A program made the translations under genes and the position numbers. Shown here in pieces: positions 49,229 to 58,237 of a stretch of DNA of 64,000 nt. Position 1 is the stretch's first letter. The number at the start of each line of letters is the position of its first letter. The stretch spans positions 248,001 to 312,000 of the forward strand of contig NZ_NNRK01000034.1 of assembly GCF_002252475.1 (NCBI RefSeq). Direction: 5' to 3'. This DNA comes from Brucella rhizosphaerae. GTDB taxonomy: Bacteria; Pseudomonadota; Alphaproteobacteria; Rhizobiales; Rhizobiaceae. Below the pieces are notes generated by a model, which saw nothing but the letters and a program-made list of their open reading frames with translations, did not search any database and was not told the DNA's origin.

Positions 49229-50179
49229 TTGACGCGCGCTTCTAAGTGGAAACTGCCCGTTATTATCGGGCTTCTGGTTGCTCCATTCGTGGTGACAGGT
49301 TGCACGACGACCGGAGGCACACCCAAGACCAAATCCGAAAAGACGGCGGCGGTTAGCCACGTCAAATCAGTCAATGGCGTCAAGACTTTTACCTATACCG
49401 CCAGAGACCGTGAATGCCTTGAACGTGCGATGTTTTTTGAATCGAACCGTTCAAGCCCTGATGGCCTGATGGCCGTTGGCACTGTCGTCATGAACCGTCT
49501 CGCTTCGGGCAGCTATCCTGATACGATCTGTGGCGTTGTCGGTCAGAAAAACCAGTTTGCACCGGGTGTTTTGAGCCGCAAGATGAATTCCAGGGCGATG
49601 CCTGACGTTCAGTCCGCCGCAGATTCTCTGCTCAAGGGCAAGCGCCATCCATCGCTGAAGAACTCTATGTTCTTCCATACAGCTGGCCTCAAATTCCCTT
49701 ATCGCAACATGCATTACGTGCTGGTTGCGGGCGGTAATTCTTTCTACGAAAAGCGTGGTCGCGACGGTGAACTGCAAAACCCGGTTCCGCAGACGCCATA
49801 CAATCTGGCTTATGCTTCGACACCACAGTCACCTTCCATGCCGGATGGTCCGTTCTATAACGTAACCGATCAAAAGGATGTGACGGTTCCGCAGGCTCAG
49901 CCGAGTGTGCAGGTTGCATTGGCCGAAGCCTCGAAGACGACTGAAGTCCAGCAGAATGAAGGTGCCGGACCACAGGCACGCGGCGCACGTCTGGTTGCCT
50001 TGCCTGTCAAGGCAACAGAAAAGCAGGCCTTGACGCAAGTGGCAGCCTATCAGCCGGCTTTCGATGAAACGGCTCCCGCTGTGCAGAACGTATCTCTGGG
50101 ATATACCGCCGATAAGAAACATGTGGACGCTATCGGCGCGATGCTTCTTTCACAGGAACGCCCGGAATCGCCACTTTAG
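49229..50179 (+). CDS. SleB-like cell-wall hydrolase, lipoprotein
   Basis: Protein of ~316 aa. A lipobox-type signal (KLPVIIGLLVAPFVVTGC) starts the mature lipoprotein. The SleB/CwlJ-like domain follows, with the catalytic Glu region ERAMFFESNRSSPDG near residue 70 and NQFAPGVLSRKM. The C-terminal half is Pro/Gln-rich and low in complexity. The start is uncertain: the frame is open to 49046, but a TTG at 49229 gives the proper signal peptide. A mini ORF, ATG 49215 to TGA 49232, overlaps it. It would cleave peptidoglycan in the periplasm. Confidence 0.8.
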   Translation: MTRASKWKLPVIIGLLVAPFVVTGCTTTGGTPKTKSEKTAAVSHVKSVNGVKTFTYTARDRECLERAMFFESNRSSPDGLMAVGTVVMNRLASGSYPDTICGVVGQKNQFAPGVLSRKMNSRAMPDVQSAADSLLKGKRHPSLKNSMFFHTAGLKFPYRNMHYVLVAGGNSFYEKRGRDGELQNPVPQTPYNLAYASTPQSPSMPDGPFYNVTDQKDVTVPQAQPSVQVALAEASKTTEVQQNEGAGPQARGARLVALPVKATEKQALTQVAAYQPAFDETAPAVQNVSLGYTADKKHVDAIGAMLLSQERPESPL

Positions 50180-50210
50180 TGCTCGACTGAAGCGCCAACC
50201 GAATGGCTTA

Positions 50211-50239
50211 AAAAAAGCGCCCTTAAAGGGCGCTTTTTT
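50211..50239. terminator. Bidirectional terminator after the SleB-like gene
   Basis: AAAAGCGCCCTT and AAGGGCGCTTTT pair almost without loop, and A and T runs flank both sides. Confidence 0.88.
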
Positions 50240-50272
50240 ATGGCTTGGTTTGCTCGTTACTTGGCTTGTTCG

Positions 50273-50545
50273 TTATTTGGCTTGAACTGGTACCGGGCGA
50301 TAGACCGGCTGATAGATTACCATCGGTGTGTCGTAGAAATCGGCGCGGTTCTGCCAGGCGCGGCGATCTGCGCGACGGTCGAGATCGAGCTGCAACAGGC
50401 AGTTGGAAAACGCATCGGATTTTTGCTTGAAACCATAGCTGCGGCAGGTCTGTTCATCTGCGGCGCGGCGCTGTTCCGGTGTCATGGTTTGACAACCGGC
50501 CAGAAAGCCCGCCAGACCAAGGATAATAAGCACGCTTTTCTTCAT
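50273..50545 (-). CDS. Small lipoprotein
   Basis: Protein of 90 aa. The signal MKKSVLIILGLAGFLAGC contains a lipobox with an Ala-Gly-Cys end, so it is probably an outer- or inner-membrane lipoprotein. The mature part has two more cysteines (QTCRSYGF and SNCLLQLDLDRR) and an Arg/Asp-rich stretch. Proteins of this size and pattern occur in Rhizobiales, and the function is unknown. The start at 50545 excludes 16 upstream residues. Confidence 0.78.
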   Translation of the reverse strand: MKKSVLIILGLAGFLAGCQTMTPEQRRAADEQTCRSYGFKQKSDAFSNCLLQLDLDRRADRRAWQNRADFYDTPMVIYQPVYRPVPVQAK

Positions 50546-50681
50546 AGCTGTTGCTCTCGTTACATAAAAATTTTCAATCGACCGCGTAAACAATATACCG
50601 CAGTGGCGTGAAAAAGCGTGGTGAAATTAAGTCATCTGATAAACTGCCGCTGATTCTTTCAAACACGAGGCTTGCAGCCAT

Positions 50682-51935
50682 ATGGCACATGACAATAACG
50701 CTCCCGTCATCGATCCGGTAAAACTCGAAAGTCTGGCCGAAGTGGCCGTACGCGTCGGGCTGCAATTGCGTGAAGGGCAAGACCTTGTCATCACGGCCCC
50801 TGTCGTTGCTCTGCCGCTTGTGCGCCTGATTGCAAAGCATGCCTATAAGGCAGGTGCCGGACTTGTAACGCCGTTCTTCTCCGATGATGCAATTGCGCTG
50901 GCGCGTTATGAAAATGCGAGCGACGAAAGCTTTGATCGTGCGGCCAGCTGGCTCTATGAGGGCATGGCAAAGGCTTATGCGAATGGTGCGGCGCGACTGG
51001 CGATTGCAGCGGACAATCCGATGTTGTTGTCTTCTCAGGATCCGGCAAAGGTTTCGCGTGCTAATCGCGCCAATTCCAAGGCTTATCAGCCCGCTCTCGA
51101 AAAGATTGCGGGTTTCGACATCAACTGGAATATCATTTCCTATCCCAACCCGGAATGGGCCAGGCTGATGTTCCCGAACGATGCGGAAGATACCGCGACC
51201 CGCAAGCTTGCCGATGCAATCTTCGCTGCGTCGCGCGTCGATGTGGCCGATCCGGTCGGTGCATGGGCAGCCCATAATGCAGCATTGCGCACCCGCACCC
51301 GTTTCCTGAACGGCAAGGCCTATAGCGCCTTGCATTTCAAGGGACCGGGCACTGATCTGACAGTTGGTCTGGCAGACGGTCATGAATGGCATGGTGGTGC
51401 CTCAACAGCCAAGAATGGCATTACCTGCAATCCGAATATTCCAACCGAGGAAGTATTCACCACACCGCATGCGCTGCGCGTGGATGGCCATGTGTCGAGC
51501 ACCAAGCCACTATCGCATCAGGGAACCCTGATCGATGATATCTCAGTCCGGTTTGAAGGCGGACGTATTGTCGAAGCCAAGGCGAGCCGTGGTGAGGAAG
51601 TTCTGAACAAAGTGCTGGATACGGACGAAGGCGCACGTCGTCTGGGTGAAGTGGCGCTGGTGCCGCATTCCTCTCCGATCTCACAGAGCGGACTGTTGTT
51701 CTATAACACGCTGTTTGATGAAAATGCTGCGAGCCACATCGCGCTCGGACAGTGCTATTCAAAGTGTTTCATCGACGGTGCGAAACTTACGCCTGAACAG
51801 ATCGCAGCGCAGGGTGGCAATTCAAGCCTCATCCATATCGACTGGATGATCGGCTCTGACAAAATCGATGTTGATGGCATCAATGCCGATGGTAGCCGCG
51901 AGCCTGTGATGCGCCGCGGCGAATGGACAAGTTAA
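50682..51935 (+). CDS. M29-family aminopeptidase
   Basis: Protein of 417 aa of the thermophilic-metalloprotease (AmpS/PepS/aminopeptidase T) family. Metal ligands and conserved regions are visible in GTDLTVGLADGHEW, GEVALVPHSSPISQSG, ENAASHIALGQCY and HIDWMIG. It removes N-terminal residues from peptides in the cytoplasm, using two metal ions. CGAGG precedes the ATG. It has its own terminator. Confidence 0.93.
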   Translation: MAHDNNAPVIDPVKLESLAEVAVRVGLQLREGQDLVITAPVVALPLVRLIAKHAYKAGAGLVTPFFSDDAIALARYENASDESFDRAASWLYEGMAKAYANGAARLAIAADNPMLLSSQDPAKVSRANRANSKAYQPALEKIAGFDINWNIISYPNPEWARLMFPNDAEDTATRKLADAIFAASRVDVADPVGAWAAHNAALRTRTRFLNGKAYSALHFKGPGTDLTVGLADGHEWHGGASTAKNGITCNPNIPTEEVFTTPHALRVDGHVSSTKPLSHQGTLIDDISVRFEGGRIVEAKASRGEEVLNKVLDTDEGARRLGEVALVPHSSPISQSGLLFYNTLFDENAASHIALGQCYSKCFIDGAKLTPEQIAAQGGNSSLIHIDWMIGSDKIDVDGINADGSREPVMRRGEWTS

Positions 51936-51949
51936 GCATCGCAAATAGC

Positions 51950-51979
51950 AAAAAGGCCGGGAAATTTCCCGGCCTTTTT
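51950..51979. terminator. Bidirectional terminator between the M29 and dps genes
   Basis: AAAAAGGCCGGG pairs with CCCGGCCTTTTT around AAATT. It serves the convergent genes. Confidence 0.9.
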
Positions 51980-52006
51980 CATTGATAATTGTTCAGAGCA
52001 CCAAAG

Positions 52007-52504
52007 TCAGTTTTTTTCCTGAACATGGGCTTCGAGGAACCACAAAGCCTTGTCGAGACTGCGCGATGCGGCGGTGAAAATATCCGCGGTGGCGTCGTCG
52101 CCAGCGTCATCGGCATCCTTGATCGACTTGCGCACAAGATTGGCGACATCGCCGTAGCGTTCGATCAGCGCTGCAAGGTGATCGTGAACGGCATAGATAT
52201 CCGTTGGATAGGCCTTGAGCTTCGATTCCTTGGCAACAACCTGCGTCGTGCCGTAGGCGGTCCCGCCTAACTGCACTGCACGTTCTGCGATCGTATCGAC
52301 ATGATCGTCGAGGTCGGTACGGAATGTATCCAGCATTTCATGCACGGCGATAAACTGTGGCCCCTTGAGGTTCCAGTGCGCCTGCTTGGTGATGAGGGCA
52401 AGGTCGATGGTCGCTGCCAGATTTTCATTCAGCAATGCGATCATCGTGGTCTTGGTATTGGAGGGAAGATCGTTGCGGGTTGCATGCATCGACTTCTTGG
52501 ACAT
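52007..52504 (-). CDS. dps: Dps-family DNA-protection/ferritin-like protein
   Basis: Protein of 165 aa, four-helix bundle. The ferroxidase site is [19 protein letters not shown] with the following [16 protein letters not shown]. Dps dodecamers store iron, detoxify peroxide and protect DNA in stationary phase. The N-terminus [16 protein letters not shown] is basic and suitable for DNA contact. It is divergent from tsaB over a 260-base gap. Confidence 0.95.
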   Translation of the reverse strand: MSKKSMHATRNDLPSNTKTTMIALLNENLAATIDLALITKQAHWNLKGPQFIAVHEMLDTFRTDLDDHVDTIAERAVQLGGTAYGTTQVVAKESKLKAYPTDIYAVHDHLAALIERYGDVANLVRKSIKDADDAGDDATADIFTAASRSLDKALWFLEAHVQEKN

Positions 52505-52764
52505 TTTATCCTCATATCCTTTGCACGATCCGGCTGTGTATCAGCGATTGGGACATCGCTGAGGGAAAACAGATTTGTTTTTCTGAAACCCGCCCCGCCA
52601 GATCTCAATAAAAGGCCGGTTTCGGGATACGGTAATTGATAACCGCCCCGCATCCAGCACAGAAACGCTTTGCATGGGTTTTGGTTCCCTGAGCAGCTTG
52701 TAAATTTCACTCGTTTTATGTGTTTTGCTTGTCGCGGGACGATTTCTGATTTACCCGATGGCTT

Positions 52765-53502
52765 ATGAAGATACTTGCCCTCGATACCGCCTCTTCCTGG
52801 TGTGCTGCCGCAGTTTATGATTCTGGCTGCGATTTGGGCCACGATTCTGGTTGCGACTTGGGCCACGATTCGGGCACAGCTGCCGTTCTTGCTGAAGTCA
52901 GCGAGAATATCGGCAAGGGTCATGCTGAAGTCCTGATGGACTATATCGAACGGGTCATGACACAATCCGGAATTGCCATGTCCGATCTGGACCGCGTGGC
53001 GGTGAATGTCGGCCCCGGTTCCTTTACCGGCGTGCGGATTGGCGTGTCGGCTGCGCGTGGCTTTGCACTGGCGCTTGACCGGCCGGCGATCGGTATCAGT
53101 GCTTTTGATGCGCTTGCATCCGAGGTGGCGATCAGTCATCCGGGGCAGCCTGTGCTGGTTCTTCTTGAAGCGCATCGCGGCGAAATTTATGCGCAAGCCT
53201 TTGGCGCTGATGGTATCGCACAGAGCAATCCCATGGTGGTGTCTCGCGATGAAGCGCTGGCACTGGCGCAACAGCAGGCCGATGGCACAGTACTTGCCGG
53301 TTCGGCTGCCGCTTCATTGAATGAGATGCTGGCCGGAACATTCAGCGTTGCACGGGTCGAGCCGACAGGGTTCATCAGTACTTATGCAAAGCTCGCATCC
53401 ATGAGAGAACCGGGTGAAGCGCCGAAGCCGCTTTATATGCGTGGACCGGATGTGAAGCCACAGACCGGCTTTGCACTGCCGCGTAAGGCAAACGGAGAAT
53501 AG
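52765..53502 (+). CDS. tsaB: tRNA threonylcarbamoyladenosine biosynthesis protein TsaB
   Basis: Protein of 245 aa. TsaB is a non-catalytic ASKHA-fold partner of TsaD in making the t6A base at position 37 of ANN-decoding tRNAs. The beginning KILALDTASSWCAAAVYD is typical, as are VNVGPGSFTGVRIGVSAARG near residue 85. Residues ~20-35 hold DSGCDLGH repeated twice plus a partial DSG, encoded by a 24-base tandem duplication at 52819-52866. The gene leads a tsaB-rimI-plsC cluster. Confidence 0.95.
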   Translation: MKILALDTASSWCAAAVYDSGCDLGHDSGCDLGHDSGTAAVLAEVSENIGKGHAEVLMDYIERVMTQSGIAMSDLDRVAVNVGPGSFTGVRIGVSAARGFALALDRPAIGISAFDALASEVAISHPGQPVLVLLEAHRGEIYAQAFGADGIAQSNPMVVSRDEALALAQQQADGTVLAGSAAASLNEMLAGTFSVARVEPTGFISTYAKLASMREPGEAPKPLYMRGPDVKPQTGFALPRKANGE

Positions 53503-53506
53503 CGTC

Positions 53507-54007
53507 ATGATGAGCTTTGTGCTTGGACGCTTTGGCCGCAGACCTGTTTCGATTGAGCTTCTTGGCGCGCAGGACAGCGGAGAAATTCAGCGCATTCATG
53601 CGCATGCCTTCCACCATGGCTGGAGTTCGGATGATTTTCGCTCGCTGATCGCGCAGGATACGGTTTTCGGTTTTGTGGCTCGTCCTGAAGGCAAGCCCGG
53701 AACGGCATGCGGTTTCGTGCTGGCACGTCTGGTTGCTGGCGAGGCTGAAATTCTCACTATTGCGGTTTCCAACGAGGTGCGTAAGCAAGGCGTGGGCCGG
53801 TCTTTGATGGATGCCGTTTTACGCCATCTCTATCAGGAACGCGCCGAAACGCTGTTCCTGGAGGTCGATGAGGCAAATGTGGCGGCTCTCGCCCTTTATC
53901 GTCGCATGGGTTTCAACAAGGTTGGTGACAGACCTGCCTATTATGAAACGGCGAATGGTCGTTCAGCTGCATTCATTCTGCGTCGCGATCTGGTGAGGCC
54001 ACAATGA
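53507..54007 (+). CDS. rimI: Ribosomal protein N-acetyltransferase RimI
   Basis: Protein of 166 aa with the GNAT fold. EAEILTIAVSNEVRKQGVGRSLMD is the acetyl-CoA loop, in which RKQGVGRS is key. ALYRRMGFNKVGDRPAYYE is the C-terminal signature. It acetylates the N-terminal Ala of S18. The start MMSFVLGRFG at 53507 follows GGAGAAT. It overlaps the acyltransferase gene as ATGA, and tsaB ends four bases upstream, the usual tsaB-rimI pair. Confidence 0.93.
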   Translation: MMSFVLGRFGRRPVSIELLGAQDSGEIQRIHAHAFHHGWSSDDFRSLIAQDTVFGFVARPEGKPGTACGFVLARLVAGEAEILTIAVSNEVRKQGVGRSLMDAVLRHLYQERAETLFLEVDEANVAALALYRRMGFNKVGDRPAYYETANGRSAAFILRRDLVRPQ

Positions 54008-54807
54008 TTGGTGCGATCCGCATCGTTCTGGTCGTGGCAGCGATGGTGACGCTGAGCCTGTCACTCATTCCGGTGCAATATGTGTTTCTGAAACTGAAAA
54101 ACACATGGAAGCGGCGGCTGCCCAATTTCTTCCATCGCATCGTCGCGCGACTGTTTGGTTTCCGCATCACAATCGTCGGAGATATGCCAGAAGGCCGACC
54201 GCTGTTGTTAGTCTCCAATCACACTTCCTGGAGCGATATTATTGTTTTGTCGGCCACAGGTCAGGTGTCTTTCATTGCAAAGTCGGAAGTCAGAAGCTGG
54301 CCGGTCTTTGGCTTCTTTGCCATTTTGCAGCGTACAGTTTTCGTGGAACGTGAAAGACGCGGCAAGACCGGCGAGCAGACCTCCGACATTGCAAAGCGCC
54401 TTGCAGATGGCGATGCCATGGTTCTGTTTCCCGAAGGAACGACATCCGATGGCAATCGAGTGCTGCCGTTCAAGACAGCGCTTTTTGGCGCAGCACATGC
54501 GGCGATCCGTGAAGCAGGTGTGCCTGAAGTGATCGTGCAGCCGGTGGCGGTTGCCTATACCGGCGTGCACGGAATGGCGATGGGACGCTATCACCGTCCG
54601 ATTGCCTCATGGCCGGGCGATGTACAATTGATGCCGCATCTCAAAGGCATTTTACGGGAAGGCGCTATCGATGTCGAAGTGCGCTTTGGCGAGCCGATTG
54701 TCGTGACTGCTGAAACCGATCGCAAGGCGCTTGCCCGCACCATGGAAAACCGGGTGAGGGCGCTGTTGCAAAGTGCGCTTCTTGGGCGCGAAATCGCGGA
54801 AGATTGA
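54004..54807 (+). CDS. PlsC/OlsA-type lysophospholipid acyltransferase
   Basis: Protein of 267 aa. It has an N-terminal membrane helix and the glycerolipid-acyltransferase motifs NHTSWSD (HX4D) near residue 70 and LFPEGTTSDG near residue 140. It acylates lysophosphatidic acid or, if of OlsA type, lyso-ornithine lipid. I recall a similar rimI neighbourhood for olsA in Sinorhizobium, so OlsA is a good candidate, but substrate cannot be read from sequence. It overlaps rimI. Confidence 0.88.
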   Translation: MIGAIRIVLVVAAMVTLSLSLIPVQYVFLKLKNTWKRRLPNFFHRIVARLFGFRITIVGDMPEGRPLLLVSNHTSWSDIIVLSATGQVSFIAKSEVRSWPVFGFFAILQRTVFVERERRGKTGEQTSDIAKRLADGDAMVLFPEGTTSDGNRVLPFKTALFGAAHAAIREAGVPEVIVQPVAVAYTGVHGMAMGRYHRPIASWPGDVQLMPHLKGILREGAIDVEVRFGEPIVVTAETDRKALARTMENRVRALLQSALLGREIAED

Positions 54808-54863
54808 GACACGGTAAGTTTGTCGCCTTCCAAAGTGGTGATAAAAACTGTAGATAGCCGCGC

Positions 54864-56252
54864 ATGAGCGAAAATGTGACCGATATTGAGACAGCACCGG
54901 AAGGCAGCAACACACGTAAGGTCTTTGTGAAGACTTATGGCTGCCAGATGAACGTCTATGACAGTCAGCGCATGGCGGACAGCCTTGCGCAAGAAGGCTA
55001 TGTCACGACTGACAGCCCCGATGATGCCGATCTGGTTCTGCTCAACACCTGTCATATTCGCGAAAAGGCATCGGAAAAGCTTTATTCAGCGCTGGGTCGC
55101 CTGCGCAAGATGCAGGATAAACGCGGGCCAAACGGCAAGGAATTGACCATTGGTGTCGCCGGTTGTGTGGCACAGGCCGAGGGTCAGGAAATTCTGCGTC
55201 GAGCGCCGAATGTCAATCTGGTTATCGGGCCGCAGACCTATCACCGTCTGCCTGACGCACTGGCACGTGTGCGGGGTGGCGAAAAGGTCGTAGAAACCGA
55301 ATACGCCATTGAAGACAAATTCGCGCATCTGCCTGCACCAAAGCGCGAGGAAACGCGCAAGCGGGGTGTTTCGGCATTCCTCACCGTTCAGGAAGGTTGT
55401 GACAAGTTCTGCACTTTCTGTGTGGTGCCTTACACACGTGGCTCTGAAGTCTCGCGCAGCGTTGCGCAGATCGTGGCTGAGGCCGAGCGTCTTGCTGATA
55501 GTGGCGTGCGCGAGCTGACCCTTCTGGGCCAGAACGTCAATGCATGGCACGGCGCGGGCGATGACGGTCGCGAATGGGGTCTTGGCGAATTGCTGTTCCG
55601 CCTTGCACGCATTCCCGGTGTGGCACGTCTGCGTTACACGACCAGCCATCCGCGCGACATGGATGATACGCTGATTGCTGCGCACCGCGATCTGCGACAG
55701 CTGATGCCTTATCTGCATCTGCCTGTTCAGGCTGGGTCGGATCGTATTCTCAAGGCCATGAACCGCCGTCACAAGGCTGATGAATATATCCGTCTGGTCG
55801 AGCGTATCCGCGAAGTGCGTCCTGATATGGCGCTTTCAGGCGATTTTATCGTCGGTTTTCCGGGCGAAACCGATCAGGATTTTGAAGATACAATGCGGCT
55901 CGTACGCGAGGTGCATTACGCGCAGGCCTATTCGTTCAAATATTCTCCGCGTCCCGGGACACCCGGTGCTGATCTTCCCGATCATGTGGAAGAGTCGGTC
56001 AAGGATGAGCGTTTGCAACGCCTTCAGGCGCTGCTTTCCGAGCAGCAATATGCGTTTCAGGATTCGCTCGTCGGTCGTGAAATGGATGTGCTTCTGGAAA
56101 AGAAAGGCCGCTTTGATCGTCAGATGGTTGGTCGCTCGCCATGGCTGCTGCCTGCCATTGTCGATGACAATGAGGATGCGGTCGGCGAGATCATTCGTGT
56201 GAAAATTACGGGGACTGGCACAAATAGTCTTATTGCGCAAAAGCTTGCGTGA
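54864..56252 (+). CDS. miaB: tRNA-2-methylthio-N6-dimethylallyladenosine synthase MiaB
   Basis: Protein of 462 aa. The N-terminal UPF0004 domain has three cysteines ([32 protein letters not shown]) holding an auxiliary Fe-S cluster. The radical SAM motif is [17 protein letters not shown], and the C-terminal TRAM domain is near the end. It adds the methylthio group to i6A37 of tRNA. PhoH is next, about 90 bases away. Confidence 0.97.
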   Translation: MSENVTDIETAPEGSNTRKVFVKTYGCQMNVYDSQRMADSLAQEGYVTTDSPDDADLVLLNTCHIREKASEKLYSALGRLRKMQDKRGPNGKELTIGVAGCVAQAEGQEILRRAPNVNLVIGPQTYHRLPDALARVRGGEKVVETEYAIEDKFAHLPAPKREETRKRGVSAFLTVQEGCDKFCTFCVVPYTRGSEVSRSVAQIVAEAERLADSGVRELTLLGQNVNAWHGAGDDGREWGLGELLFRLARIPGVARLRYTTSHPRDMDDTLIAAHRDLRQLMPYLHLPVQAGSDRILKAMNRRHKADEYIRLVERIREVRPDMALSGDFIVGFPGETDQDFEDTMRLVREVHYAQAYSFKYSPRPGTPGADLPDHVEESVKDERLQRLQALLSEQQYAFQDSLVGREMDVLLEKKGRFDRQMVGRSPWLLPAIVDDNEDAVGEIIRVKITGTGTNSLIAQKLA

Positions 56253-56351
56253 GAGCATGATACAGGCAGGCAGTAGTCGCGGTGAGTGAGTCTTTTACCG
56301 AACGTTCTGCCGGAACTGCGATTGCAATGCGTGAACCTTAGGGAGATGCGG

Positions 56352-57449
56352 TTGAGCGCTACGGAAAAGTTAAAGCCTGCCAAGCCAACCATTCAAACGC
56401 AAACAAACACAATTTCAAGTCCGGCTACGAGTTCGGTTACGAAGGCGATGTCCGGGGCTTCCGACATGGCCCATATCGTCCTCACCTTCGACAATAATCG
56501 CCTTGCCAGCGCACTTTACGGTCAGTTCGATGAGAATCTGGCGCGTATCGAGCAGAAGCTTGGTGTCGATGTTCGTTCGAAGGGTAACGAGCTTTCCATC
56601 CGGGGCGATGCGACGGCTACCGAACAGGCCCGACGTACACTCGATCAGCTTTATGAATATTTGCAGAAAGGCCATGAGCTGACCACGTCGGATGTGGACG
56701 GTGCCATGCGCATTGCCATTGCTGCGGATGATCAGCTGACATTGCCGACGCTTGAAAACAAGGGAAAGATGTCGGCTGCGCAAATATCGACGCGCAAGAA
56801 GACAATCTTTGCACGCACGCCGACGCAGGACGCTTATATGCGCGCCCTCGACCGGTCGGAGCTGGTTCTGGGTGTTGGGCCAGCGGGTACGGGTAAGACC
56901 TATCTGGCCGTTGCCCATGCTGCAATGCTTCTGGAGCGCGGTCTTGTAGAACGCATTATCCTTTCACGCCCGGCGGTTGAAGCCGGCGAGCGTCTGGGCT
57001 TTCTGCCCGGCGATATGAAGGAAAAGGTCGACCCTTATCTTCGTCCGCTTTATGATGCGCTTTACGACATGATGCCTGCTGAAAAGGTCGAACGGGCCAT
57101 TACAGCCGGTGTGATCGAAATTGCACCGCTGGCTTTCATGCGTGGCCGCACACTCGCACATTCTGCGGTCATTCTCGATGAAGCACAGAACACGACGTCG
57201 ATGCAGATGAAGATGTTCCTGACGCGCCTTGGCGAAGGTTCGCGCATGATGGTCAATGGCGATCCAAGCCAGATCGATCTTCCGCCCGGCCAGAAGTCTG
57301 GTCTCGTTGAGGCACTGCGTGTACTGGATGGCGTGGATTCAGTCGTCAAGGTACGCTTTACCGAGAAAGACGTGGTGCGCCATCCGCTGGTCGCGGCAAT
57401 CGTCAGCGCCTATGATAGCGATGCTAAAAAGAATACGCGATCGGAGTGA
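56352..57449 (+). CDS. ybeZ: PhoH family protein (YbeZ)
   Basis: Protein of 365 aa from TTG 56352, which has AGGGAG six bases upstream; the ATG at 56346 touches that ribosome site and seems less likely. The N-terminal KH-like part (residues ~35-120, HIVLTFDNNRLASALYG) is followed by the PhoH ATPase with Walker A VGPAGTGKTYLAVAHA and Walker B SAVILDEAQNTT. YbeZ works with the YbeY RNase in rRNA processing. The ybeZ-ybeY-corC-lnt order is conserved. Confidence 0.95.
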   Translation: MSATEKLKPAKPTIQTQTNTISSPATSSVTKAMSGASDMAHIVLTFDNNRLASALYGQFDENLARIEQKLGVDVRSKGNELSIRGDATATEQARRTLDQLYEYLQKGHELTTSDVDGAMRIAIAADDQLTLPTLENKGKMSAAQISTRKKTIFARTPTQDAYMRALDRSELVLGVGPAGTGKTYLAVAHAAMLLERGLVERIILSRPAVEAGERLGFLPGDMKEKVDPYLRPLYDALYDMMPAEKVERAITAGVIEIAPLAFMRGRTLAHSAVILDEAQNTTSMQMKMFLTRLGEGSRMMVNGDPSQIDLPPGQKSGLVEALRVLDGVDSVVKVRFTEKDVVRHPLVAAIVSAYDSDAKKNTRSE

Positions 57450-57456
57450 ATATCAC

Positions 57457-57605
57457 AGCGCATCCCAAAAAGTAGGCATCGCTTTTTGGATAAGATGCGC
57501 TGGTGATAAGACGCATCTCAAAAAAGTAGGAACTGCTTTTGGACAAGATGCGCTTGAGATAAAGTGCATTCTCGCATTCCGAAAACGGATCTGAGATAAA
57601 ATGCG
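57457..57605. repeat. Palindromic intergenic repeats between phoH and ybeY (family B)
   Basis: Palindromes span 57457-57501 and 57511-57553, each with an AGCGCATC/GATGCGC-type arm and TTTTGGA inside, and a third imperfect one reaches 57605. They match the family before phoB. Confidence 0.75.
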
Positions 57606-57728
57606 TAAATAATCTTGCATTCATGCCAGGGAATGACGATTTAAAAATATTACGTCCGCTTTCAGGCGGACGTCTCTTTTAACAACTGGAAGGATAGAGC
57701 GGTTGCCTCATCGCAAGCCGCGGCAGAA

Positions 57729-58235
57729 GTGTCAGACAACGCGATTCAAATCGATATTATGATCGAAGCCGGCAACTGGCCGGATGAAACGGCTCTTGAA
57801 GGGCTTGTAAAACGTTCCGTTGAGGCGGCCTGGAATAATCTCCGGCTCAAGCCTGCAGAGAGCGAATTGAGTCTGGTTTTTACCGACGATGCCTCCATTC
57901 AAGCGATCAATGCTGAGTGGCGAGGCAAGGACAAGCCAACCAATGTTCTGTCTTTTCCTGCTTATCCTGTAGAGGCTGGCATGCAGCCGGGCCCGATGCT
58001 TGGTGACATCATCATTGCACGGGAAACGGTCGAGCGTGAAGCTCTCGAAGAAGGCAAACCGTTCGAAAATCATCTCTCCCATCTGGTGGTACATGGCTTT
58101 TTGCACCTTTTGGGTTACGATCATGAGACGGAAGATGAGGCCGAGGAGATGGAGCGCCGTGAGCGTGAAATCCTTCATGCTCTTGCCATCCCCGACCCTT
58201 ATGCTGTATCCGATTTAAACGTTGAAACAGATTGA
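57729..58235 (+). CDS. ybeY: Endoribonuclease YbeY
   Basis: Protein of 168 aa. The zinc motif [11 protein letters not shown], preceded by SHLVV, is the hallmark. It matures the 3' end of 16S rRNA and takes part in ribosome quality control. The start GTG at 57729 gives [17 protein letters not shown] as the N-terminus, fitting relatives, although the ribosome site is weak. corC follows after two bases. Confidence 0.95.
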   Translation: MSDNAIQIDIMIEAGNWPDETALEGLVKRSVEAAWNNLRLKPAESELSLVFTDDASIQAINAEWRGKDKPTNVLSFPAYPVEAGMQPGPMLGDIIIARETVEREALEEGKPFENHLSHLVVHGFLHLLGYDHETEDEAEEMERREREILHALAIPDPYAVSDLNVETD

Positions 58236-58237
58236 TC

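Noticed and set aside
50240-50290. Short TTGGCTTGTTCGTTA-type direct repeats near the small lipoprotein stop
   Set aside because: Only three imperfect copies at the 3' end of a gene; likely local slippage without function.
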